Assembly (NCBI GenBank): GCA_025056955.1
Contig: JANWYL010000033.1
Coordinates: 1-17,052 of the forward strand
Direction of reading: 5' to 3'
Length of the DNA stretch: 17,052 nucleotides
Source of the DNA: Sandaracinaceae bacterium
Lineage (GTDB): Bacteria; Myxococcota_A; Polyangia; Polyangiales; Sandaracinaceae
A program made the translations under genes and the position numbers. Below, in pieces: positions 6,533 to 12,630 of this stretch; within the stretch, counting starts at the first letter, position 1; the number at the start of each line of letters is the position of its first letter. Under the pieces are notes generated by a model. It worked only from the letters and a program-made list of their open reading frames with translations, searched no databases and had not been told where the DNA came from.

Positions 6533-7507
6533 ATGCGTTGGCCCATCGAGCGCATTGCTTTCAAGATGGCAGTGCTGAGCGGGGCACTTTTTCTTTGGCC
6601 GCTTTGGTCTTCTGCCCAAAAAGAGGAAAGGCGTTTTGCCTCAAGCGAATTGAGCGAAGCCCAAATTCTCGAAGCCATTGCAAATGCCCATGTCGATAAC
6701 CTTCGCCCAGTCGGAACAACCTCAATTGTTTTTCAGCTTCAACTGACGGGTGCGATCGACGCGGCCTTTAAGCCAGAAAGCAGGCTCCACCCCCGAGGTT
6801 GGGCCCATGAAATTGCAGCCTATCGAGTGGCCCGCCTTTTGGGGATGGATCAGGTCCCACCAGCCCGCGTGCGCTCCCTCGAACGCACCCAAATGCGAAG
6901 GCACCTCGCCCCAGAGTGGCATGGAAATTGGGAGGCGCTGGTTGGGCAAATCATCTTCTCAAGCCCTCGGCCTGGGGTCTTTTACACCAAGGGCGCTTCG
7001 ATTTATTGGGTGCCAAATCTTGAGCGCTCAGAACTCGACCAGCCAGAAGCGCGAAAAAATTGGTCGGCGTGGCTTAAGCCAGGTCACCCCTTGGACGAAA
7101 GGGAGCGCATCCTTGCCCGCGATCTTGCAACCATGTGCCTTTTTGATGCCCTGATTGGAAACGCGGATCGGATGAGTGGTGGCAACTTGCGAACCGCCAC
7201 CAACCGCGGCATCCGCCGTGTCATCATTCGAGACCATGACCTTGCCTTCCCAGCCCACTGGTCCGAGCCGCAAAGAAAGAGGATTTTGGGTGAGCTTCGC
7301 CTTGCTGAGCGCTTTCCACGAGATCTGGTCGAAGCACTCCGCAAAGCGGATGAGGCAGCCCTTCGCTCGGCAACCGAAGACCCAGAGGTTGGACCCCTCC
7401 TCACCCCTGAAGAATTCGCTGCCCTTCTCGACCGGCGTGCGATGGTGCTCTCTTATGTGGCTGCGCTCATCGAAATGCACGGAGAAGAAGCCGTGCTTGA
7501 CCTCTGA
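6533..7507 (+). CDS. Exported protein with FAM20/Four-jointed-like atypical kinase motifs
   Basis: The 324-residue product has a signal peptide (about 1-28, basic start then ALFLWPLWSSAQ), so it is predicted to act outside the cytoplasm. The body carries a kinase-like motif series: a beta-strand pair ending DAAFKPES with candidate nucleotide-binding K80; EIAAYRVARLLG with candidate helix-C E93 (92-104); DALIGNADRMSGGNL (205-219), which matches the FAM20/Four-jointed/PI3K-like loop with D212 as candidate base and N218; and IIRDHDLAF (231-239) with D234/D236 as candidate metal ligands. FAM20C and Four-jointed phosphorylate secreted proteins or glycans in animals. Bacterial relatives are largely uncharacterised. 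A TTG at 6494 would extend the ORF into the dehydrogenase gene, but the ATG at 6533, seven bases after that stop, gives the proper signal peptide. Kinase activity is inferred. Confidence 0.72.
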   Translation: MRWPIERIAFKMAVLSGALFLWPLWSSAQKEERRFASSELSEAQILEAIANAHVDNLRPVGTTSIVFQLQLTGAIDAAFKPESRLHPRGWAHEIAAYRVARLLGMDQVPPARVRSLERTQMRRHLAPEWHGNWEALVGQIIFSSPRPGVFYTKGASIYWVPNLERSELDQPEARKNWSAWLKPGHPLDERERILARDLATMCLFDALIGNADRMSGGNLRTATNRGIRRVIIRDHDLAFPAHWSEPQRKRILGELRLAERFPRDLVEALRKADEAALRSATEDPEVGPLLTPEEFAALLDRRAMVLSYVAALIEMHGEEAVLDL

Positions 7508-7522
7508 TCATCCTCCACCCCC

Positions 7523-7544
7523 TTGAGGTGCACTGTCCCCTCAA
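7523..7544. terminator. Weak inverted repeat between convergent genes
   Basis: TTGAGG and CCTCAA flank a 10-base loop in the 109-base gap between the converging kinase-like gene and dctQM. It has no T-tract on either strand, so it is at most a weak bidirectional termination signal. The rest of the gap shows nothing recognisable. Confidence 0.25.
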
Positions 7545-7616
7545 TCCACCCCGCCATGATGAGGTGTATCCTTAACTCACCAAGGCAAAGCCATCCCTCG
7601 CCCCCCTATCTGCCCT

Positions 7617-10229
7617 TCACTCTTCGGAAAGGCAACGCTTTTTGAATTCCTCAAAAGATTCATCCTCTCGAGGGAGATCACAATCACCTTGTGGAGGGGA
7701 AGGTGAAGGTGAAGATGAAGGTGAGGAGGACAGACAACGCTTTTCGAATTCCTCAAAAGATTCGTCTTCTCGAGGAACATCGCAATCGCCTGGAGGCACT
7801 TCTTTTGCCTCATCTGTGGTTGTCGATGGTGAAGGCGGTGTGAGCCCCTCGGGCTGCGATGATACCCGCTGAGCGCGCAACCTTTCTGGATTCAATGGGG
7901 TGTAGTTTGGAATCGCTGCTGTGGTCAAAGATGGCACATAGGTGATGATCGCCAAAGCCAAAGCAAAGATGGCAATAAAGGGCAAAACAACCCGATAGAG
8001 GTCTGGAACAGGGCGGCCGAATCGAAAGCCGGCAATGAAAAGGTTCAATCCCATTGGAGGCATGAGGTAGCCAATTTCAAGGTTGATGAGAAAGACCACA
8101 CCAAGGTGATATGGGTCAATTCCAAAATGAACGGCAATTCCCATGATGAGGGGAACGATCACCACAATTGCCGAGAAAATGTCCATGAGCATTCCAACCA
8201 AGAGCAAAAAGAAGTTGAGGGCCAGTAAAAAACTCAAGGGTGAGTCGATGATACCCCCTGCGCTTTCACCTCGTTGTGCGAGTGCATCAACCGCCTCACG
8301 GCAAGTGGAAAGCACATCGGCATGAGCCCGGAGGTAAGCACGGGCAGGATCCCCACAGGTCAGGGCTTCAAAGAGCGCGTCGGCTGTTTGCGCCTGCACA
8401 AAGAAGAAGGTGAGAACAGTTGCAGCGCAGAGTTTGACAAAAATCGCACCCACCAAAACCATTGAATCGGGAATGATCCGAGGAATATCGCGCCTTAGGG
8501 AGAGATCTTTGTAGAGGAAAACCTCGATCACAAAGACATACGCCAAGGTGAGTGAGGCTGCACCAGTTGGGCCACCGTAGCGCAACCCAATCATGACAAC
8601 GATTGGAAGCAAAAGCTCCCATTTTGCCTCCCAGAGAGCCTCCTTTAACTCTTTGACGTCAAAGGGAGAGCGGGGAACATTTTTCCAAAGGCCAACCGCC
8701 ACCGCATAGAGCGCAACCATAAAAACCACGATTCCACCCGGGATGAGTCCTGCGTAAATCATCTTCCCGAGCTCTACCCGTTCAATTCCCGGGGGCATTT
8801 CCTGAAGGCCGGCCACGATGCCGTAGACGATGAGAGGAAGACAAGGAAAGATCGTGATGCCCAAGGCACCCCCACTTGTGACCAACCCCAAAGAAAAACG
8901 CTCAGGGTAGCGATCTTTGATGAGGGCGGGAAAAAGCAAGCCCCCAATTGCGACGATGGTGATCCCGCTTGCACCTGAAAACACCGTAAACCCCGCCGAA
9001 GCAAGCACGCACACCACCGCCAGACCACCTGGCATCCAACCGAGAAGGGCACGGGCCATTCTGACGAGGCGCCTGGGTGTTTGGCTCTCGCTCATCAAAT
9101 ACCCAGCAAGGGTGAAGATCGGAATCGTTGGGAGCACGCTCATTTTAGCAAAATGCCCCCCCAGCACATCTTCGACGGCAGAAGCGAGGGGAGTTGGTGG
9201 CACCGCATCCGTGCCATGGGCCCAAAGAAAAAGCGCCAGCCCACCAAGAAAGGTGAAAAGGGGAGCACCCATGAGCGCAAGCAAAACAAAGAAGGCAATG
9301 CCCCAACCGATGGGAATGTGGGTGATGTTCGATGAGGTCCATATCCCCCCACCCAAAACCGCAGCTACCCCTAAAAGGGAGAGGGTCAACGCACCCAGTG
9401 AAGGAAGAGGAAAAGAAGGGAGCGAGAACTCAGCACCCAAAGATCCCTTTTTTCGATAACGCAAAAGAAGAGGCAAGGTGATGGAGAGGGCAGCAAGGAG
9501 GCTTCCAACCAAAATGGGTGGGAAGATGTGGGTCTTCCATGCCAAAAGGGCTGGAAGCAACGCAAAAACAACCCCAAGCCCGGCTTCAAAAGGGCCAGCT
9601 TCATCGATTGGAAGAGGTGCAGGACGCCCTTCTTCTGGCCCTCCCCCTTGGGAGGGGGGAAGCTTTAAGCCCTCGATTCCAAAGACAAGCTCATGAAAAC
9701 CGTGAAGGAGCAGGCGAATGCCAATCAAAAGAAAACCAGCAGGGATGATGAAGTCAAACTCGTAGCTTCGGTCGACTTCGGGCCTCTTAATGCCGCTTTG
9801 GAGCATGGATTTGAACCGTTCGTCAGCTTCGTGCCACTGCTCGAAAAGGGCCTCAGCGATCCCTCGGGCCAATGCAAAGGCCACAATCGACCCAATTGCG
9901 CTCGAGATACCGATGAGCACCCGCCGGCCGCGCTCAGGGAGGAGCCTCCCCAGGGCATCGATTGCGAGGTGCTTGCGCCAGCGGGTCGCGTAACTTGCCC
10001 CCAAGAAAGCCGCCCAAATTGTCCCATGCATGAGCACAGGGTCGACTGCACGGGTCAGGGCATTTTGAATTGAGGTGATCGCCCCAAAAACCCCCACAAG
10101 GCCCATGACAAGCATCGCCATCACGATGACGATGCAAAGCGTGCTTTCTGCAAGCGTCAGGGCCCGATCGAAGCGCTCGAGCCAAGGAAGAAAAGGCGCA
10201 GGTCGCGCCGACGGTGCTGTGCCAGCCAT
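7617..10229 (-). CDS. dctQM: TRAP transporter fused membrane subunit DctQM (TatQM type)
   Basis: The 870-residue protein fuses the small (Q) and large (M) membrane subunits of a TRAP importer, which couples ion gradients to solute uptake. The Q part (about 20-185) has helices at 30-52 and 70-84 and the DctQ signature FLGASYATRWRKHLAID (75-91). A Pro/Gly linker (190-215) and about three extra helices (216-300) follow. The M part (about 305-790) shows GAPLFTFLGGLALF, FTLAGYLMS, FTVFSGASGITIVAIGGLLF and a late EIGYLMPPMGLNLF motif. M is interrupted by a hydrophilic loop of about 40 residues with two cysteines (TCGDPARAYL to STCREA). After the last helix there is a unique tail of about 75 residues containing a duplicated Cys-bracketed motif. 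The ATG at 10229 has only weak ribosome-site support, but an in-frame TAG closely upstream rules out extension. It lies 57 bases after dctP and is probably in the same operon. Confidence 0.93.
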   Translation of the reverse strand: MAGTAPSARPAPFLPWLERFDRALTLAESTLCIVIVMAMLVMGLVGVFGAITSIQNALTRAVDPVLMHGTIWAAFLGASYATRWRKHLAIDALGRLLPERGRRVLIGISSAIGSIVAFALARGIAEALFEQWHEADERFKSMLQSGIKRPEVDRSYEFDFIIPAGFLLIGIRLLLHGFHELVFGIEGLKLPPSQGGGPEEGRPAPLPIDEAGPFEAGLGVVFALLPALLAWKTHIFPPILVGSLLAALSITLPLLLRYRKKGSLGAEFSLPSFPLPSLGALTLSLLGVAAVLGGGIWTSSNITHIPIGWGIAFFVLLALMGAPLFTFLGGLALFLWAHGTDAVPPTPLASAVEDVLGGHFAKMSVLPTIPIFTLAGYLMSESQTPRRLVRMARALLGWMPGGLAVVCVLASAGFTVFSGASGITIVAIGGLLFPALIKDRYPERFSLGLVTSGGALGITIFPCLPLIVYGIVAGLQEMPPGIERVELGKMIYAGLIPGGIVVFMVALYAVAVGLWKNVPRSPFDVKELKEALWEAKWELLLPIVVMIGLRYGGPTGAASLTLAYVFVIEVFLYKDLSLRRDIPRIIPDSMVLVGAIFVKLCAATVLTFFFVQAQTADALFEALTCGDPARAYLRAHADVLSTCREAVDALAQRGESAGGIIDSPLSFLLALNFFLLLVGMLMDIFSAIVVIVPLIMGIAVHFGIDPYHLGVVFLINLEIGYLMPPMGLNLFIAGFRFGRPVPDLYRVVLPFIAIFALALAIITYVPSLTTAAIPNYTPLNPERLRAQRVSSQPEGLTPPSPSTTTDEAKEVPPGDCDVPREDESFEEFEKRCLSSSPSSSPSPSPPQGDCDLPREDESFEEFKKRCLSEE
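7626..7790 (-). repeat. Two-copy coding repeat in the DctQM C-terminal tail
   Basis: Copies at 7728-7790 (residues 814-834) and 7626-7688 (residues 848-868) encode nearly identical 21-residue units, GDCD(V/L)PREDESFEEF followed by (E/K)KRCLS. The unit period is 102 bases, with a Ser/Pro linker encoded by a GAAGGTGAAG-like low-complexity stretch. The core shared DNA on the plus strand includes GAATTCCTCAAAAGATTC. Each unit places two cysteines 16 residues apart around an acidic predicted helix. Confidence 0.9.
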
Positions 10230-10271
10230 TGCAGGGTGAGCCTATCAAAAAGGCAAGGCCCCATGCACTTT

Positions 10272-10297
10272 ATTAGCGACCAACCATTAGCGACCAA
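10272..10297 (-). repeat. 14-base tandem duplication at the dctP stop codon
   Basis: The 12-base string ATTAGCGACCAA (plus strand) occurs at 10272-10283 and again at 10286-10297, a 14-base period. The dctP stop (10287-10289) is in the upstream-read copy, and the second copy lies just past it in another frame. This looks like a slippage duplication of the gene end with no effect on the protein. Confidence 0.8.
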
Positions 10298-11285
10298 AAG
10301 CAGCCACACGTTCGATCAGGGGCTGTTCTGCCACTTGGCCCACAAGACGGGCGCGGACACGAGCAGCCACCGCAAGCCATTCGTTGCGCTGGGCTTCGGT
10401 GAGCGAGTGGATGCTCATCCCCCGCTCCCGCAGGTTTCGGATGGCTTCTTCTTCATCACGGCGCAAATTGCGGCGCGCAAGCTCGTGAAATTGTTTTGCT
10501 GTTTCGGCAAGAACTCCCTCCTGCTCTGGCGTCAAGGAAGCCCACTGTGGCTGGCCCATGATGGTGCCGCCAATCACGATGGTCATCGGAAAATCGGTCA
10601 TGTGGCCAAGGCGGGCACACCACTGAAGCGAAAGGCAAGGGACAGGAGGGGTGATGAGGGTGTCGACGCGGCCAGTTTGAATGGCCGAAAGCACTTCAGG
10701 CACCTGGAGCGGCACAGGAGTGGCCCCAATCGTCTGGTAGAAGACCGGCATGATCACGTCGTCTCGCCATACCCATGGTTTTCGGCTCGTCAAATCCGCA
10801 GGGGTCAAGGTTGGTTGTGTTGAAAAGACACGCGATCGACCCACATCGGCCCAACCGAGCAGCCGAAAACCATTCTGGACGAAACCGGCTTCGATCTCCG
10901 CCGCAACGGCCTCCCTCGCCCGATCGAGGGCTTCATAGCTTGGGAGGATTCTGGGCAGCTGGAAAACAAGGGCAGGCCGATAGACTTGGGAAAGCCCCAC
11001 AGCGGTCACAGAAGCCGCGTCAAGCCGGCCGCTTCGAATTTTCCGAATCACTTCGGATTCGTCACCCTGAATGCCCCCAGGATAGATGCGAAATTGCAAA
11101 GCGCGCTCTGTGCGCCTGCGAAGCTCTCGATTCCACGCCTCAAAAACCCGCATCCAAGTCGATCCCGGAGGTGCAAGGGTGGCAAGGGAAATGGTTCGGC
11201 CTTGGGCTTCTTGGGCAGAAAGAATCGCCGCATCTCCTACGCCCAAAAAAAGACCAAAAAGCAAAAAGCGCGCTCTTAAGGGCAT
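10287..11285 (-). CDS. dctP: TRAP transporter solute-binding protein (DctP / TatP type)
   Basis: The 332-residue periplasmic binding protein captures solute for the TRAP membrane subunits. A signal peptide runs to about residue 24 (ends AAILSAQ). TISLATLAPPGSTWMRVFE (31-49) is the usual first strand and helix, RIYPGGIQGDESEVIRKIRSG (66-86) is the family's second landmark, and VPEVLSAIQTGRVD (195-208) is the third. At the site where family members have K-(I/L)-R-V, with the arginine that binds substrate carboxylate, this protein reads SRKPWVWRDD (167-176), so W171 replaces Arg. Cysteines 217 and 223 are close together. An upstream ATG at 11318 exists, but ATG 11285 has TTGGAG five bases before it and gives a normal signal peptide. 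The gene sits 63 bases after tatT and 57 before dctQM. The ligand is unknown. Confidence 0.92.
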   Translation of the reverse strand: MPLRARFLLFGLFLGVGDAAILSAQEAQGRTISLATLAPPGSTWMRVFEAWNRELRRRTERALQFRIYPGGIQGDESEVIRKIRSGRLDAASVTAVGLSQVYRPALVFQLPRILPSYEALDRAREAVAAEIEAGFVQNGFRLLGWADVGRSRVFSTQPTLTPADLTSRKPWVWRDDVIMPVFYQTIGATPVPLQVPEVLSAIQTGRVDTLITPPVPCLSLQWCARLGHMTDFPMTIVIGGTIMGQPQWASLTPEQEGVLAETAKQFHELARRNLRRDEEEAIRNLRERGMSIHSLTEAQRNEWLAVAARVRARLVGQVAEQPLIERVAAFGR

Positions 11286-11290
11286 GATGA

Positions 11291-11296
11291 CTCCAA
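11291..11296 (-). promoter_or_regulatory. Ribosome binding site deciding the dctP start
   Basis: TTGGAG on the minus strand lies five bases before the ATG at 11285 and supports it over the upstream in-frame ATGs at 11318 and 11324. Confidence 0.6.
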
Positions 11297-11348
11297 TGAA
11301 ATCAACAAGCGCCTTCATGCACAAGAGCGTCCCTCAGGGCCCGCTCCC

Positions 11349-12311
11349 CTAGCTTTCACCCCCCTCCTCTTCGGGCGGAAAGAGGTTGTCGATTTCGGCA
11401 AGGTAACGCCGCGCGCGACGTTGGGCCAAAAGATTTGGCAGCCGATGCTCTGGCTTTGAATCGACATCAAAGCGCAACACTTCTTCGAGAAGCGAGCGAT
11501 AGAGGGCGCGATCCTGAAGGGGTACGGCCACAAGACGGGCCTCTGTGACGAGAAAAAGCAAGTTGTGCCGCCCTGAAAGTTGAATCGCCCGCTCAAACTC
11601 GGCCTTGGCCTCGGCGTGCCGCCCGCCGAGCGCAGGAGGTGCAGCCGCCATGAGCCCCGCCCGCAAGGCCACTGGGCCATAATCGTAGTAGGAGGGGATG
11701 ATGGCGTTTACGTGATCTGCAATTGCGCTCACGTACGGGAGGTCCGCCAAAGCATCCATTTTGTCGCGATTGAGATTGATGTAGCGAGCCCAAGAATACG
11801 CCGCCCAAAAGAGCACAATTGCCTCTTCTTCGCTTGTGAATTTTTTGATGTGCTGCGTGAAGGCCTCAAGCCCCTTGCGCTGCACCCCAAGGATGCCCCC
11901 CTCCTCCGGACGCTTGCGATCGAGCCACTGAAAGGCGATCTCCCGCGCACGCAAGTAGGCCAATCCCGCCCGCTGCCTGTAGTGCTCGATGACTTGCTCC
12001 TCCGCTCCATCAAATTCCGCCTGCTCCATCTTGTCTTCAAGAAAACCATAGCCATATGAAGCGTAGACGCGGACCGCTGAAGTGATCACCCCCGCGTCGT
12101 CAGGCAAAAGATAAACGAGGGCTTCGTTTTGCTGGATGACCGAAGGGATGGCCGCCTCGGCAATTTCAGGATCACGCATGTAGTTGATGCCTGGTGCTGC
12201 CCGGCGAGCGACAGCCACGCTCGTGCTTGCCGCCATGAGCTGAAGGTCACAGCCAGAACACAAAACAAAAACACCTAAAAGCGCTCTCCAAAAACATTTC
12301 CGAACCTGCAT
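11349..12311 (-). CDS. tatT: TatT: TPR-type lipoprotein of the TRAP transporter T-component family
   Basis: The 320-residue protein matches the TRAP T-component family defined by Treponema pallidum TatT, a periplasmic lipoprotein made of degenerate TPR helices that associates with the binding protein. The signal region MQVRKCFWRALLGVFVLCSGC predicts lipidation at C21, although Cys at -3 is an unusual lipobox residue. The remainder is nearly all helical: the family-like segment EAIVLFWAAYSWARYINLNRD, the ISA-type segment with HVNAIIPSYYDYGPVALRAG, and a later TPR-like AKAEFERAIQL helix. An upstream reading begins at 12389, but ATG 12311 has a strong ribosome site and creates the lipoprotein signal. 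It is the first gene of the tatT-dctP-dctQM operon. No convincing promoter was found upstream on this strand. Confidence 0.88.
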   Translation of the reverse strand: MQVRKCFWRALLGVFVLCSGCDLQLMAASTSVAVARRAAPGINYMRDPEIAEAAIPSVIQQNEALVYLLPDDAGVITSAVRVYASYGYGFLEDKMEQAEFDGAEEQVIEHYRQRAGLAYLRAREIAFQWLDRKRPEEGGILGVQRKGLEAFTQHIKKFTSEEEAIVLFWAAYSWARYINLNRDKMDALADLPYVSAIADHVNAIIPSYYDYGPVALRAGLMAAAPPALGGRHAEAKAEFERAIQLSGRHNLLFLVTEARLVAVPLQDRALYRSLLEEVLRFDVDSKPEHRLPNLLAQRRARRYLAEIDNLFPPEEEGGES

Positions 12312-12316
12312 GCGTT

Positions 12317-12325
12317 TCCTCTCCC
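12317..12325 (-). promoter_or_regulatory. Ribosome binding site deciding the tatT start
   Basis: GGGAGAGGA on the minus strand ends five bases before the ATG at 12311. It moves the start 26 codons downstream of the longest possible ORF and yields the lipoprotein signal. Confidence 0.6.
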
Positions 12326-12413
12326 TCAACACGCGTGGAGCATAGCCAAGCCAAGAGCAATCGGATAGCGCATCCTGAACCAAAGCCACACAAAGCCTTT
12401 GGCCAAAAAAGAC

Positions 12414-12444
12414 TTGACAGAAGCAAGGTCATGTGAAATCCTAT
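12414..12444 (+). promoter_or_regulatory. Probable sigma-70 promoter of the tRNA-Gly gene
   Basis: A perfect -35 box TTGACA lies at 12414-12419, about 37 bases before the mature tRNA 5' end. The -10 is unclear: TCCTAT at 12439-12444 with a 19-base spacer is the best candidate, and TGAAAT at 12434 matches better but is too close. The -35 is strong and the -10 is weak. Confidence 0.5.
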
Positions 12445-12455
12445 CAAGCGACTAA

Positions 12456-12527
<72 letters not shown>

Positions 12528-12528
12528 C

Positions 12529-12565
12529 AGGGAGAGAGTAAAAACTCTCTCCCTTTCGTTTTTTT
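12529..12565 (+). terminator. Rho-independent terminator of tRNA-Gly
   Basis: A perfect 11-bp stem AGGGAGAGAGT/ACTCTCTCCCT (12529-12539 with 12544-12554) has an AAAA loop. TTCG and a run of seven T (12559-12565) follow. It begins two bases after the tRNA, so the tRNA is a single-gene transcript. Confidence 0.93.
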
Positions 12566-12630
12566 GAAGTGCCCTTGCCTAAAGGCCTGCCTCTTTTCAC
12601 TTTTTGCTAGGCTCAAAAGACGTAGGCCAA

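Noticed and set aside
5944..6678. A 244-codon minus-strand frame opposite the acyl-CoA dehydrogenase
   Set aside because: It is fully antisense to a gene with clear catalytic motifs and has no recognisable domain or ribosome site.
7694..7733. A GAAGGTGAAG-type short tandem repeat that could be taken for a CRISPR-like or VNTR array
   Set aside because: It is one short purine-rich stretch encoding the Ser/Pro linker between the two DctQM tail motifs. There are no spacers or regular repeat units.
8917..9459. A 180-codon plus-strand frame inside dctQM
   Set aside because: It is antisense to the TRAP large subunit, and its Lys/Pro/Ala-rich composition is that of a shadow of hydrophobic codons.
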